DNA of 64,000 nt from Kitasatospora phosalacinea (GTDB lineage: Bacteria > Actinomycetota > Actinomycetes > Streptomycetales > Streptomycetaceae), in contig NZ_JNWZ01000035.1 in the NCBI RefSeq assembly GCF_000716545.1, positions 6,598 through 70,597 of the forward strand, written 5' to 3'. Position 1 is the first letter of the stretch; each line of letters begins with the position of its first letter. Shown here one piece after another: positions 12,055 through 21,873 of the stretch. A model generated the notes under the pieces. It was not told the DNA's origin, did no database searches, and saw only the letters and a program-made list of their open reading frames with translations. The translations under genes and the position numbers were made by a program.

Positions 12055-13257
12055 CTACTCGTGCCGGAGGGCGTCGATCGGGCGCAGCGAGGCGGCCCGG
12101 TTGGCGGGGTAGCTGCCGAAGAACAGTCCGATGGCGACGGCGATGCCGAACGCGCCGAGCACCGACTCGGGGATCACCACCGGCTCGATGCCGACCACCG
12201 AGAAGTGCGAGCCGACGACGCCCGCGAGCACGCCCAGGCCGGCGCCGATCACCGACAGCAGGGTGGACTCGGCGAGGAACTGGCCGAGGATGACCGCGCG
12301 GGGCGCGCCGAGCGCCTTGCGGATGCCGATCTCCTTGGTCCGCTCGGTGACGGTCACCAGCATGATGTTGGTGATGCCGATGCCGCCGACCAGCAGCGAG
12401 ATCGCGGCGACCGCGCCGAGCAGGACGGTGAAGGTCTTGGTGGTGGACTCGCGGGCGCTCAGCAGCGAGGTCTGGTTGCTGATCCGGAAGTCGGCCTTGG
12501 CGGCGTCCTTGACGGCGTGGGTGCCCATCAGGATCCGGGTGATGTCGGACTGCGCCTCGGTGGTGGCGTCGGCCGAGGACGCCTGCACCAGGATCTGGTT
12601 GACCGAGCCGAAGCCGGTGAAGGCGTTCTGCACGGTCGGCAGCGGGGCGATCACCACGTCGTCGGGGTCGTTGAAGCCGGTGGAGCCCTTGGTCCGCAGC
12701 ACGCCGACCACGGTGAACGGGGTGCCGCCGATGGTGATCTTCTTGCCGACCGGGTCCTCGGCGGCGAACAGCTCCCTGGCGGTGGTCGAGCCGAGCACCG
12801 CGACCTTGCGGGAGTTCAGCACGTCGTCGGCGGAGAAGTAGTCGCCCCGGTCGACCTTCAGGTTGGAGGTCTCGAAGTAGGCGGGGTAGGTGCCGACGAT
12901 CTGCCCGGGCTGGTACGAGACGTTCCCGTACAGCGCGGTGCCGCTGGTGGTGACCACCGGGGCGACCGACTTGATGGACGGGGCGTCGGTGGCCGAGGCG
13001 AGCGCCTTGGCGTCCTCCACGGTGAGCTTCTTGGCCGCGGTCGCCGAGCCGCGCGAGGCGGCGGAGGAGACGGTCAGCGAGTTGGTGCCGAGCGAGGTGA
13101 TCGACTCCTTGACCGCCACCGAGGAGCCGTTGCCGACCGCGAGCAGCAGGATCACCGAGGCCACGCCGATCAGCACGCCGAGCATGGTCAGCGCGGAGCG
13201 GACCTTGTTGGCGGCCAGGCCGGCCACCGCGAAGCGGAGCATCTGCCAGGCGATCAC
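12055..13257 (-). CDS. MacB/FtsX-type ABC transporter permease
   Basis: The 400-aa protein shows the MacB-FtsX plan: a first helix near residues 20-42 ('ALTMLGVLIGVASVILLLA'), a large extracytoplasmic MacB_PCD domain (about 45-270) and three C-terminal helices, with 'TERTKEIGIRKALGA' in the cytosolic loop. GTG 13257 overlaps the stop of the ATPase gene (GTGA). With the ATPase and adaptor it forms a complete mechanotransmission-type exporter, for peptides or other envelope-active compounds (family knowledge; substrate unknown). Confidence 0.92.
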   Translation of the reverse strand: MIAWQMLRFAVAGLAANKVRSALTMLGVLIGVASVILLLAVGNGSSVAVKESITSLGTNSLTVSSAASRGSATAAKKLTVEDAKALASATDAPSIKSVAPVVTTSGTALYGNVSYQPGQIVGTYPAYFETSNLKVDRGDYFSADDVLNSRKVAVLGSTTARELFAAEDPVGKKITIGGTPFTVVGVLRTKGSTGFNDPDDVVIAPLPTVQNAFTGFGSVNQILVQASSADATTEAQSDITRILMGTHAVKDAAKADFRISNQTSLLSARESTTKTFTVLLGAVAAISLLVGGIGITNIMLVTVTERTKEIGIRKALGAPRAVILGQFLAESTLLSVIGAGLGVLAGVVGSHFSVVGIEPVVIPESVLGAFGIAVAIGLFFGSYPANRAASLRPIDALRHE

Positions 13258-14033
13258 GCGACCACCCCCGCGGCGGCGGCCGGGGCCGGCGGCGGGCCGT
13301 CGACCGGGGCCTGCCGGACGTCCGAGACGATCGCGCCGTCGACCAGCCGGACGACCCGCTTGGCGTGCAGCGCGACCTCGTCCTCGTGGGTGATCACCAC
13401 CACGGTGCGGCCGCGCGCGTTGAGTCCGTCGATGATGCCCAGCACCTCCCCGGTGGAACGGCTGTCGAGGTTGCCGGTGGGCTCGTCGGCGAGCAGCATC
13501 GCGGGCGCGGTGACCAGCGCCCGGGCCACCGCGACGCGCTGCTGCTGGCCGCCGGAGAGCTGGTTGGGCTTGTGCCCGGCCCGGTCGGCCAGGCCGACCA
13601 GGCCGAGCGCGGCCATCGCCCGGCGGCGCCGCTCGGCGGCCCGCACGCCCGCGTAGGCCAGCGGCAGTTCGACCTGGGCCAGCGCGGTGGTGCGGGGCAC
13701 CAGGTTGAAGGACTGGAACACGAAGCCGATCTTGCGGTTGCGGACCAGCGCGAGCTGGCCCTCGTCCAGGTGGCCGACGTCGGTGCCGTCCAGCAGGTAG
13801 CGGCCGGAGGTGGGCACGTCCAGGCAGCCCAGGATGTTCATCAGGGTCGACTTGCCGGAGCCGGAGGAGCCCATCACCGCGACGTAGTCGCCCTCCGCGA
13901 TGTCCAGGTCCACGCCGAGCGGCTCGCCGCCGCCGGTCAGCGGGCCGCGCAGGGCGTGCACGACGGCGTCGCCGTGGCCGTACGACTTGGTGACCCGGCG
14001 GATCTGGATCACCGGGGGCTTGGCGGTGCGCAT
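13254..14033 (-). CDS. MacB/LolD-type ABC transporter ATPase
   Basis: The 259-aa ATPase has Walker A 'GSSGSGKSTLMNILG', Q-loop, signature 'LSGGQQQRVAVARAL' and Walker B 'MLLADEPTGNLDS' with the H-loop 'VITHE'. These are diagnostic for the MacB/LolD/FtsE class. Its ATG (14033-14031) overlaps the stop of the adaptor gene (TGATG), and its stop overlaps the permease start, so the three exporter genes are tightly coupled. Confidence 0.95.
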   Translation of the reverse strand: MRTAKPPVIQIRRVTKSYGHGDAVVHALRGPLTGGGEPLGVDLDIAEGDYVAVMGSSGSGKSTLMNILGCLDVPTSGRYLLDGTDVGHLDEGQLALVRNRKIGFVFQSFNLVPRTTALAQVELPLAYAGVRAAERRRRAMAALGLVGLADRAGHKPNQLSGGQQQRVAVARALVTAPAMLLADEPTGNLDSRSTGEVLGIIDGLNARGRTVVVITHEDEVALHAKRVVRLVDGAIVSDVRQAPVDGPPPAPAAAAGVVA

Positions 14034-15406
14034 CAGCGGGTGCCTCCGGCGCCGCCGCGGCTGCCTCCGCCGGTGCCGCCGAAGCCGCCCGTGCCGCCGC
14101 CGAAGCCGCCCGCGCCGCCGTTCAGGCCGGGGAACTGGCCGGACGGGAAGCCGTTGCCGGTGCCCGCGGTGGTGGAGGCCAGTTCGACCTTCTCGCCCTC
14201 GGTCAGGCCCTCGGTGACCTGCACGGTGCTGTCGCCCTCGATGCCGACGGCGACCTGCACCCGCTCGGTGGAGCCGTCGTCGTGCACCACCGTCGCGGTG
14301 CGGGTGGCGCCGGTGCCCTGGAGGGCCGCGGTCGGCACCGACAGGGCGTTCTCGGCGGAGCCGGTGGTCACCGAGATGGTGGCGCTCAGGCCGGTGCGCA
14401 GGCCGGCGGTGTCGCCGCTGATCTGCAGCGTCGCGCCGTACTGCACGGCCCCGTTGGTGGAGCTGGAGGGCAGCGAGCTGACCGACAGCACGGTGGCGTC
14501 CAGCTTGGTGTCGGACTGCGCGTTCAGGGTGACGGTGGCCGGCTGGCCCTTCTTCAGCTTGAGCGAGTCCAGCTCGGAGAAGTTCGCGGTGACCTCCATC
14601 CCGGACGGGTTGGTCAGCACGATGAAGCCGGACGGGGTGGTGCTCGAACCGGTGCTGCCGGTACCGGTCTTGGTGCCGGACGAGGAGGAGCCGCCGGACG
14701 CGGACGAGCCGGAGGAGCCGGTGCCGGAGACGGTGTCGCCGACCTTGCCGGAGATCGAGGCGACGGTGCCGTCGGTGGTCGCGGTGAGCGTCGTCCCGGC
14801 CAGCGCCTCCTTGGCGTTGGCGAGCGTCGTCTCGGCGTTGTCGACCTGCTGCCGGGCGGAGGCGACCTGCGCCTGGTCGACCTTCACGGTGGTCGTGGTG
14901 GTCGGCTGCGGGGTGCTCTGGGCGCTCGCGCCGCCGCTGCCGCCGCTCCGCCCGGAGCCCGACGAGCCGCCGGACGAGCCGCCGGAGGTGGCGGGCACCG
15001 TGGTGGTCACCGTCTCGCCGGCCTCGGCCTTGGTCAGGTTGGCCTCGGCCGTGTTCAGCGCGGCCTGCGCCTGGTCGACCTGCTGCTGGGCGGCGGTGGT
15101 GTCGACGGTGGCCAGCACCTGGCCCTTCTTCACCGCGTCGCCGACCGCGACCTTCACCGAGGTGAGCCTGCCGCCGGTGGTGAAGTCCTGCCCGGCGTCG
15201 GACGGCGAGAACAGCGCGCCCGACCCGGACACCGTGGCCTGGACCGTGCCCTTGCCGACCGTGACGGTCCTGACCTTGGAGCTGGTCGCGGCCTTGCTGC
15301 TGCCGCTGTCCAGGGTGGTGTACGCCAGCGCGGCCCCGCCGATCAGGGCCACGCCGAGCGCGGAGTTGACGAGGACGGCCCCACGCCGTCGCGGAAGCAC
15401 CTTCAT
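14033..15406 (-). CDS. HlyD/MacA-like efflux adaptor protein
   Basis: The 457-aa product has a signal-anchor (about residues 8-30), a biotinyl-lipoyl hairpin, and a helical hairpin with 'VDQAQAALNTAEANLTKAEA' mirrored by 'VDNAETTLANAKEAL'. A long Ser/Gly linker sits in the hairpin, followed by beta-barrel modules and a Gly-rich tail. This is the membrane-fusion protein class. In a Gram-positive it probably spans the cell wall side and contacts the MacB-like permease. ATG 15406 is chosen for the signal anchor MKVLPRRRGAVLV; longer frames upstream lack sense. It opens the efflux operon and has response-regulator-like direct repeats upstream. Confidence 0.9.
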   Translation of the reverse strand: MKVLPRRRGAVLVNSALGVALIGGAALAYTTLDSGSSKAATSSKVRTVTVGKGTVQATVSGSGALFSPSDAGQDFTTGGRLTSVKVAVGDAVKKGQVLATVDTTAAQQQVDQAQAALNTAEANLTKAEAGETVTTTVPATSGGSSGGSSGSGRSGGSGGASAQSTPQPTTTTTVKVDQAQVASARQQVDNAETTLANAKEALAGTTLTATTDGTVASISGKVGDTVSGTGSSGSSASGGSSSSGTKTGTGSTGSSTTPSGFIVLTNPSGMEVTANFSELDSLKLKKGQPATVTLNAQSDTKLDATVLSVSSLPSSSTNGAVQYGATLQISGDTAGLRTGLSATISVTTGSAENALSVPTAALQGTGATRTATVVHDDGSTERVQVAVGIEGDSTVQVTEGLTEGEKVELASTTAGTGNGFPSGQFPGLNGGAGGFGGGTGGFGGTGGGSRGGAGGTR

Positions 15407-15549
15407 GGCGCAGAAGCATCGCCCCGCGCTCTTGCGCCGCTCTGTGCGGATCCTGGACGCCGGCTGTGACCGGCGGTCCGGACGAACCCGCCCGTACCGA
15501 CCGTGCGGGGGGCGACGGCCCACCGGCCGACCACCAGCCCTTGACCCGA

Positions 15550-15567
15550 CTCCCAGAAACCTCCCAG
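15550..15567 (-). promoter_or_regulatory. direct-repeat operator for an OmpR-type regulator
   Basis: On the coding (minus) strand CTGGGAG occurs twice with an 11-bp period (CTGGGAGGTTTCTGGGAG), about 145 bp upstream of the adaptor start. Tandem 7-bp sites spaced one helical turn apart are the typical binding pattern of OmpR/PhoB regulators, and such a regulator is encoded in the same gene set. Confidence 0.55.
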
Positions 15568-15602
15568 CGAAGTCCCGTCAGTGCTTCACGCGGGCCCCGC
15601 CG

Positions 15603-16895
15603 TCAGTCGGTGAGCCTGCCCGCGAAGTGGTCCAGGTACGCCTGCATGTCGAAGTGCCCGTGCCCGGACAGCGCGAACACGATCGCCTTCGACTCGCCGG
15701 ACTCCCGGCAGGCCAGCGCCTCGTCGATCGCCGCCCGCACCGCGTGGGCGGACTCCGGCGCGGGCACGATGCCCTCGGCCCGGGCGAACGCCACGCCCGC
15801 CTCGAAGCAGGCGGTCTGCGGCACCGCGACGGCCTCGACCAGGCCCAGCTCCTTGAGGTGGCTGACGATCGGCGACATGCCGTGGTAGCGCAGCCCGCCG
15901 GCGTGGATCGCGGGCGGCGCGAAGCCGTGCCCCAGGGTGTGCATCCGCATCAGCGGGGTGGTGCCGGCGCTGTCGCCGAAGTCGTACTCGTAGCGGCCCC
16001 GGGTCAGCGAGGGGCAGGACGCGGGCTCCACCGCGAGCGCCCGCACCGCCCGGCGGCCCGCCAGCTGCTCGCCCAGGAACGGGAAGGCCAGCCCGCCGAA
16101 GTTGGAGCCGCCGCCGGCCGCGCCGATCACCACGTCCGGGTAGTCGTCGATCCGGGCGAACTGGGCCAGCGCCTCCCGCCCGATCACCGTCTGGTGCAGC
16201 AGCACGTGGTTCAGCACCGAGCCGAGCGCGTACTTGGCCCGGCCGCCGGCGGCCGCCACCGCCTCGACCGCCTCGGAGATCGCCAGCCCCAGGCTGCCGG
16301 CGGCCGCCGGGTCGGCCTCCAGCGCGGCCCGGCCGGCGGCGGTCAGTTCGGAGGGCGAGGCGTGCACCCGGGCGCCGTAGGTCTCCATCAGGGCCCGCCG
16401 GTAGGGCTTCTGGTCGTAGGAGACCCGGACCATGAAGACCTCGCAGTCCAGCTCCAGGAAGGAGCAGGCCAGGCCGAGCGCGCTGCCCCACTGCCCGGCG
16501 CCGGTCTCGGTGACCAGGCTGGTCACCCCGGCCGCCTTGTTGTAGTACGCCTGCGCCAGCGCGGTGTTGAGCTTGTGCGAACCGGTCGGGTTGCCGCCCT
16601 CGTACTTGTAGTAGATCCGGGCGGGGGTGCGCAGCGCGCGCTCCAGGCGCTCGGCGCGCACCAGGGGCGCGGGGCGGAAGCGGCGGTACAGGTCGAGGAC
16701 CGGGCCGGGGACGTCCACCTCGCGGGGGCCGCCGAGTTCCTGGGCGACGAGCTCGGCGGGGAACAGCGGGGCGAGGTCGTCGGCGGTGACCGGCTGCTTG
16801 GTGCCGGGGTGCAGCATCGGCGGGAGGGGCCGCGGCAGGTCCGGCAGGATGTTGTACCAGGCGGTGGGGGTCGGGTCGGCGTCGTGCTGGCTCAT
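15603..16895 (-). CDS. TrpB2-type tryptophan synthase beta chain homolog
   Basis: The 430-aa PLP enzyme has '[17 protein letters not shown]' with the PLP-Schiff-base Lys, '[11 protein letters not shown]' and the phosphate-binding loop '[16 protein letters not shown]'. The length and the N-terminal extension with '[20 protein letters not shown]' mark the TrpB2 subgroup, which acts without an adjacent TrpA and can make tryptophan from indole and serine (family knowledge). No trp genes are next to it. The reading frame remains open into hisC, but ATG 16895 fits the subgroup N-terminus. A strong hairpin separates it from hisC, so it has its own promoter or depends on readthrough. Confidence 0.9.
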   Translation of the reverse strand: MSQHDADPTPTAWYNILPDLPRPLPPMLHPGTKQPVTADDLAPLFPAELVAQELGGPREVDVPGPVLDLYRRFRPAPLVRAERLERALRTPARIYYKYEGGNPTGSHKLNTALAQAYYNKAAGVTSLVTETGAGQWGSALGLACSFLELDCEVFMVRVSYDQKPYRRALMETYGARVHASPSELTAAGRAALEADPAAAGSLGLAISEAVEAVAAAGGRAKYALGSVLNHVLLHQTVIGREALAQFARIDDYPDVVIGAAGGGSNFGGLAFPFLGEQLAGRRAVRALAVEPASCPSLTRGRYEYDFGDSAGTTPLMRMHTLGHGFAPPAIHAGGLRYHGMSPIVSHLKELGLVEAVAVPQTACFEAGVAFARAEGIVPAPESAHAVRAAIDEALACRESGESKAIVFALSGHGHFDMQAYLDHFAGRLTD

Positions 16896-16946
16896 CCGGG
16901 CTCTCCCTGCGGTGCGTCGTGCGCTTGCCGCAGGGAGTCCTTCCAC

Positions 16947-16985
16947 CCGGCCGGGGCGGGCAACCGCGCTGCCCGCCCCGGCCGG
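16947..16985 (-). terminator. strong 16-bp-stem terminator after hisC
   Basis: Perfect arms CCGGCCGGGGCGGGCA and TGCCCGCCCCGGCCGG enclose a 7-nt loop (16963-16969). It starts 10 bp after the hisC stop and lies before the trpB2 start. Confidence 0.8.
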
Positions 16986-16995
16986 TGACGCGGGC

Positions 16996-18072
16996 TCAGA
17001 TCTCCTTGCGGAACGCCTCGGCCGCGGCCAGGAACAGGTCGTTGCCCTCGGTCTCGCCGATCGACACCCGCACGCCCTCGCCGGCGAAGGGGCGCACCAC
17101 CACGCCGGCCTCGGCGCAGGCGGCGGCGAAGTCGGCGGTGCGCTCGCCCAGCCGCAGCCAGACGAAGTTGGCCTGGGAGTCGACGACCGTCCAGCCCTGG
17201 GCGCGCAGCGCGGCGCCGACCCGGGCGCGCTCGGCGACCAGCGCCTCGACCCGCTCCAGCAGGGCCCGTTCGGCGCGCAGCGAGGCGACCGCGGCGTCCT
17301 GGGCGAGCTGGCTGACGCCGAACGGGACGGCGGTCTTGCGCAGCGCGTCGGCGACCGGCTCGTGGGCGATCGCGAAGCCGACCCGCAGGCCGGCCAGGCC
17401 GTACGCCTTGGAGAAGGTGCGCAGCACGCAGACGTTGGGGCGGTCGCGGTAGAGCTCGACGCCGTCGGGCACCTCGGGGTCGCGGATGAACTCGCGGTAG
17501 GCCTCGTCCAGCACCACCAGGACGTGCGCCGGGACGGCGTCCAGGAAGCGGACCAGCTCCTCGCGGTGGATGGCCGCGCCGGTCGGGTTGTTGGGGTTGC
17601 AGACGAAGACCAGCCGGGTGCGGTCGTTGATCGCGGCGAGCATCGCGTCGAGGTCGTGGGCCTCGTCGGCGGTGAGCGGGACGGGCACGGGGGTGGCGCC
17701 GGCGACCTGGGTGATGATCGGGTACGCCTCGAAGGAACGCCAGGCGAAGACCACCTCGTCGCCGGGGCCGGCCGCGGAGAGCACCAGGGACTGGGCGACG
17801 CCGACCGAGCCGGTGCCGGTGGCGACGTGCTCGGCGGGGACGCCGAAGCGCTCGGCGAGCTCGGTGACCAGGCCGCTGACCGCCATGTCGGGGTAGCGGT
17901 TGAAGTCGCCGGCGGCGGCGATCGCGGCTTCCAGCACGCCGGGCAGCGGCGGGTAGGGGTTCTCGTTGGAGGACAGCTTGAAGGCGTCGGCTCCGGCCGG
18001 CTTGCCGGGCTTGTAGCTGGGGATGCCGTCCAGGCTGGGCCGCAGGCGGGGGCCGTGTTCGCGCTGAACCAC
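16996..18072 (-). CDS. hisC: histidinol-phosphate / aromatic aminotransferase
   Basis: The 358-aa class I/II aminotransferase has '[14 protein letters not shown]' for substrate phosphate contact, 'NPNNPTGA', '[10 protein letters not shown]' and the PLP-Lys box '[15 protein letters not shown]'. It converts imidazole-acetol phosphate to histidinol phosphate in histidine synthesis, or acts as a broad aromatic aminotransferase (Pat). No other his genes are near, so the second role is equally possible. GTG 18072 is chosen for the GGAG seven bases upstream and the family N-terminus '[17 protein letters not shown]'. Confidence 0.88.
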   Translation of the reverse strand: MVQREHGPRLRPSLDGIPSYKPGKPAGADAFKLSSNENPYPPLPGVLEAAIAAAGDFNRYPDMAVSGLVTELAERFGVPAEHVATGTGSVGVAQSLVLSAAGPGDEVVFAWRSFEAYPIITQVAGATPVPVPLTADEAHDLDAMLAAINDRTRLVFVCNPNNPTGAAIHREELVRFLDAVPAHVLVVLDEAYREFIRDPEVPDGVELYRDRPNVCVLRTFSKAYGLAGLRVGFAIAHEPVADALRKTAVPFGVSQLAQDAAVASLRAERALLERVEALVAERARVGAALRAQGWTVVDSQANFVWLRLGERTADFAAACAEAGVVVRPFAGEGVRVSIGETEGNDLFLAAAEAFRKEI

Positions 18073-18150
18073 GGGGTTCTCCGTTTCTCGTTCCTCGACG
18101 GTGGGCCGCGTTCGGCCCCCGGTCGGGTGCTGCGAACGATACCGACCGCC

Positions 18151-18168
18151 CTCACCCGTGCGGGTGAG
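18151..18168. promoter_or_regulatory. 18-bp palindrome in the hisC/LacI-regulator intergenic region
   Basis: CTCACCCG-TG-CGGGTGAG is a perfect inverted repeat 79 bp upstream of hisC and 193 bp upstream of the divergent LacI-family gene. It is a candidate operator. It lacks the central CG of a classical LacI site, so the cognate protein is open. Confidence 0.45.
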
Positions 18169-18360
18169 ATGCTCGTCCGGGTTACGGGTGCAGTTCAGCC
18201 ATTCTGCCGGGTTCCTTTGGCACATGTCAGAGGTATCCGGGCCGGAAAACCGCTGCTATCGAAGGGCGTCCGGCCAAGGCGTTCATGGAGAAACGTATCT
18301 CCGGCCTTCTGTAGCGAACCGGTCACGGACCGCCGTCACGCACCATACGATCGGTCCGCC

Positions 18361-19518
18361 ATGACAGCAGCAGCCAACCAGAACGGTCGACGGGCCACCG
18401 CGTCCCGGCGCCTGGAGCGGGCCGGCATCCGGGACGTCGCGGCGGCCGCCGGCGTGTCCATCACCACCGTCTCGGACGCCCTGAACGGCAAGGGACGGCT
18501 CCCGGACGAGACCCGCAGCCGGGTCCGCGAGGTCGCCGAGCGCCTCGGGTACCGGCCGTCCGCGGCCGCCCGCACCCTGCGCACCGGGCGGTCGGGGCTG
18601 ATCGGCCTGACCGTCACCACGTACGGCGAAGAGCCTTTCACCTTCACCGAGTTCGCCTACTTCGCCGAGATGGCCCGGGCCGCCACCAGCGCCGCGCTGG
18701 GCCGCGGCTACGCCCTGGTGGTGCTGCCCGCCTCCTCCCGGCACGACGTGTGGAGCAACATCGCGCTGGACGGCACGGTGGTGATCGACCCGCCCGACCA
18801 GGACCCGCTGGTCACCGAGCTGTACCGGTCCGGCGTCCCGGTGGTCTCCGACGGCAAGCCGGGCAACTGCCCGGTCACCGCCTGGGTCGACAACGACCAC
18901 GAGGCCGCCGTGCTGAACATCCTGGAGCACCTCAGCGAGGCCGGCGCCCGCCGGATCGGCCTGCTCACCGGCACCTCCACCGACACCTACACCCGGCTCT
19001 CCACCGAGGCGTACCTCGCCTGGTGCGACCGGGTCGGCCAGGAGCCGGTGTACGAGGCGTACCCGGCGCACGACCCGGCCGCCGGGGCGGTGGCCGCCGA
19101 CCGGCTGCTGGCCCGCCCGGACCGCCCGGACGCGGTGTACGGCCTGTTCGACCCGAACGGCACCGACCTGCTGGCCGCCGCCCGCCGCTACGGGCTGCGC
19201 GTCCCGGACGACCTGCTGCTGGTGTGCTGCAGCGAGTCCGACGTGTACGCCAACACCGAACCCCCCATCACCACGCTGTCGCTGAAACCCCGTCGGATCG
19301 GCACCACCGTGGTCAACCTGCTGATCGACGCGATCGAAGGAGTCGACGCCGGCACCGGCACCACCGCCGGCCGGCTGTTCCCGCCGCGCTACCGCACCGC
19401 CGGCACCGGCCCGCCGCCCGGCACCCTGATGCCCACCGAACTGATCGTCCGGGCCTCCTCGCAGCCCCGCGCCCCGCGCACCACCGTCAGCCCGCCCCGG
19501 CCGCCGGGCGAGGCGTAG
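18361..19518 (+). CDS. LacI-family transcriptional regulator
   Basis: The 385-aa protein has a LacI headpiece at residues 22-68 ('GIRDVAAAAGVSITTVSDALNGKGRL' region and 'ERLGYRPSAAARTLRTGRSG'). A periplasmic-binding-like sensor domain follows ('DNDHEAAVLNILEHL', 'RIGLLTGT', 'DPNGTDLLAAARRYGLRVPDDL'). It probably binds a sugar or nucleoside effector, but no transport or sugar genes are adjacent, so the target is unknown. The tail (about 350-385) is Pro/Thr-rich. It is transcribed divergently from hisC. Confidence 0.92.
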   Translation: MTAAANQNGRRATASRRLERAGIRDVAAAAGVSITTVSDALNGKGRLPDETRSRVREVAERLGYRPSAAARTLRTGRSGLIGLTVTTYGEEPFTFTEFAYFAEMARAATSAALGRGYALVVLPASSRHDVWSNIALDGTVVIDPPDQDPLVTELYRSGVPVVSDGKPGNCPVTAWVDNDHEAAVLNILEHLSEAGARRIGLLTGTSTDTYTRLSTEAYLAWCDRVGQEPVYEAYPAHDPAAGAVAADRLLARPDRPDAVYGLFDPNGTDLLAAARRYGLRVPDDLLLVCCSESDVYANTEPPITTLSLKPRRIGTTVVNLLIDAIEGVDAGTGTTAGRLFPPRYRTAGTGPPPGTLMPTELIVRASSQPRAPRTTVSPPRPPGEA

Positions 19519-19694
19519 GGTCCGCCCGGCGGGCCCCGACCACGGCCCCCGCCCCGGCCACTGGTCCAGACCACCGCGAAACGGGGCAGACCGGACGGCC
19601 GGACGGCCCCGCGCGGGCCGGTCGGGCGGTTCGACAGAAATCGGATACCGACCAGGTGAGGACGGCGGGAGAGTGCGCTTCCTATGATGGGCGA

Positions 19695-20843
19695 ATGACA
19701 CCCGAGGACCTCTTCCGCGAACCCGAGCAACCGCACTCGGGCCCCCGCCCCCGCCAGGACCTCGACGTGCTCCCGCAGGGCTCCTACTTCGAGCCGGCCG
19801 AACCCGCCGGCTACCCGTACGAGGAGACGTACAGCACCTACGGCGGCGCCCGCTACCTGGAACAGCACTGGGCCCCGGCAAGCCAGTTCGGCGCCGACGC
19901 GCCCCCCGTGCCCGGCCACTACGCGCCCACCGGGCAGGCCCCGCACGAGGACCCGCCGACCATCGAGCTCGGCCCGCCGATCGACACCCCGCCCGTCGAG
20001 GTGCACTTCCCCTACCCGCAGCCCGAGCCCGGCGAGGGCCCCGGACCGCTGTTCGTCATCGGCGACGTCCACGGCTACCTCGACGAACTGCTCGCCGCCC
20101 TCCACCAGCAGGGCCTGATCGACACCGAGGGCCACTGGTCGGCCGGCCGCTCCCGGGTCTGGTTCCTCGGCGACTTCACCGACCGCGGCCCCGACGGCAT
20201 CGGCGTCATCGACCTGGTCATGCAGCTCGCCGCCGAGGCCGCCGCGGCCGGGGGCTACTGCCGCGCCCTGATGGGCAACCACGAACTGCTCTTCCTCGGC
20301 GCCTCCCGCTACGGCGACGAAGCCGTCCAGTCCACCGCCGGCACCGCCTCCTTCCTCGCCGCCTGGCGCCTCAACGGCGGCCAGCAGCACGACCTGGAGC
20401 GCCTGCAGCCGCACCACATCAGCTGGCTCTCCCGGCTGCCCGCGATGGCCCTGGAGGACGGCCACCTGCTGCTGCACTCCGACACCACCGCGTACCTGGA
20501 GTACGGCGAGACCATCGCCGACGTCAACGACGCCGTGCACGCCCTGCTCGCCGACGAGGGCATCGACGAGTGGTGGGACGCCTTCCGCAAGTTCACCAAG
20601 CGCTTCGCCTTCCGCGGCCAGGCCGGCACCATGGCCGCCCAGGAACTGCTCGCCGTGTACGGCGGCTACCGGGTCGTCCACGGCCACAGCCCGATCCCGT
20701 ACCTCACCGGCGACCAGCCCGAGGACGGCACCCCGCCGCACGTCCCCGGCCCGTACATCTACGCCGACGAGCTGGCCATCGCGATGGACGGCGGCGTGAC
20801 CATGGACGGCCGCCTGCTGGTCGCCCGGCTGCCACTGAACTGA
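19695..20843 (+). CDS. calcineurin-like metallophosphatase with Pro-rich N-terminus
   Basis: The 382-aa protein begins with about 110 low-complexity Pro/Glu/Tyr residues. The catalytic domain has the metal ligands of the PPP-like fold: 'VIGDVHGYLDEL' (GDxHG), 'FLGDFTDRGPDG' (GDxxDRG), 'LMGNHELLFLG' (GNHE) and 'VVHGHSPI'. It hydrolyses phosphoesters, possibly phosphoprotein or dinucleotide polyphosphates of the ApaH type. The disordered N-terminus suggests an interaction role. ATG 19695 has no strong ribosome site. The 176-bp gap upstream contains a short GC hairpin near 19519-19537 that may end the LacI-gene transcript. Confidence 0.88.
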   Translation: MTPEDLFREPEQPHSGPRPRQDLDVLPQGSYFEPAEPAGYPYEETYSTYGGARYLEQHWAPASQFGADAPPVPGHYAPTGQAPHEDPPTIELGPPIDTPPVEVHFPYPQPEPGEGPGPLFVIGDVHGYLDELLAALHQQGLIDTEGHWSAGRSRVWFLGDFTDRGPDGIGVIDLVMQLAAEAAAAGGYCRALMGNHELLFLGASRYGDEAVQSTAGTASFLAAWRLNGGQQHDLERLQPHHISWLSRLPAMALEDGHLLLHSDTTAYLEYGETIADVNDAVHALLADEGIDEWWDAFRKFTKRFAFRGQAGTMAAQELLAVYGGYRVVHGHSPIPYLTGDQPEDGTPPHVPGPYIYADELAIAMDGGVTMDGRLLVARLPLN

Positions 20844-21006
20844 CACCCGCGGGCCCGCCCGCGAACTGGACACCCGAACGACAACCGCACCGACGTGCAA
20901 GGGGACCGAGCACACGGAAGTTCCGGAAAGAGGCTGTCGGCCCGCTCCCGCGCGCCCCTACCATCGAGGCCACTGACCTCCGTCGACCTCGCGGAACGGG
21001 GTACCC

Positions 21007-21873
21007 ATGAGCAACCCCCCGCGCCTGCTCGCCGAGGACCGCGCCGACTTCGCGCGGCTGCTCGACGAAGCGCTGCGCGACACCGGTGTCCGACAGGCCC
21101 TCGCCGAACCGGGCGGGCACCTCACCGCCGAACAGCTGCACACCAAGGCGCTCGCCGACGCCGACACCGTCGCCGCACCCGCCGCCGCCGAGTACGCCCA
21201 CTACCTGGCGCTGCGCACCGCGCTCGCCGAGCACCCGGGCACCGCGCCGCCCGCCGGCGCCGGGCTGTTCCCCGTCCTCACCGTCCTCACCCCCGTCCTG
21301 GCCGGCGCCGCCGGGCTCGTCCTGCTGCTGCTCGGCTGGCTGCTGCGCGCCGCCGCGCCCGCGCTCGTGCTCGGCCGCTCCACCGTCACCGCCGGCGTCG
21401 TCGCGCTCGCCATCGCCGCCGGAGCCCTGCTGGTCGGCGGCGCCGGACTCGTCCTCACCGCCCTGCGCGACGCCTCCGCCGCCCCCGGCCACGCCGACCC
21501 GCAACAGCACGCAGACCTCGTCGAAGCCCGCGACGCCTGGCGCGAAGCGCTGCGCGAACGCGCCCTGCTGCCCTGGCTGCACGCCAACCTGGCCGCCGCG
21601 CCGGTCGCCCCGCTCCCGCCCGCCCGGACCGCCCCGCCCGACCTGCACAGCCCCGGCTACAGCCGCGCCGCCTACTCCTCCCCGGGCTTCACCAGCCCCG
21701 GCGTCGAAGGACTCACCGACGACCGGGGCCGCCCGCGCGAGCACTCCGCGGAGTTCACCGGGCCCGGCTACTCCTCCCCCGACTTCACCAGCCCCGGGTC
21801 GGAGGGGATCACCGGCGCCCAGGGCCACCCGCGGCTCGACGGACCGGAGTTCACGGGGCCCGGCGAGGTCTGA
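21007..21873 (+). CDS. two-helix membrane protein with C-terminal SPGF-type repeats
   Basis: The 288-aa product has a helical N-terminal domain, two long hydrophobic segments (about 85-115 and 125-150), a charged helix, and a tail holding related units 'AAYSSPGFTSPGVEGLTDD' and 'PGYSSPDFTSPGSEGITGA' with 'EFTGPG' spacers. The tail repeats are nearly periodic at about 33 residues. I do not recognise a named family; similar proteins occur in streptomycetes next to this phosphatase. It is probably an integral membrane protein of unknown function. Confidence 0.75.
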   Translation: MSNPPRLLAEDRADFARLLDEALRDTGVRQALAEPGGHLTAEQLHTKALADADTVAAPAAAEYAHYLALRTALAEHPGTAPPAGAGLFPVLTVLTPVLAGAAGLVLLLLGWLLRAAAPALVLGRSTVTAGVVALAIAAGALLVGGAGLVLTALRDASAAPGHADPQQHADLVEARDAWREALRERALLPWLHANLAAAPVAPLPPARTAPPDLHSPGYSRAAYSSPGFTSPGVEGLTDDRGRPREHSAEFTGPGYSSPDFTSPGSEGITGAQGHPRLDGPEFTGPGEV

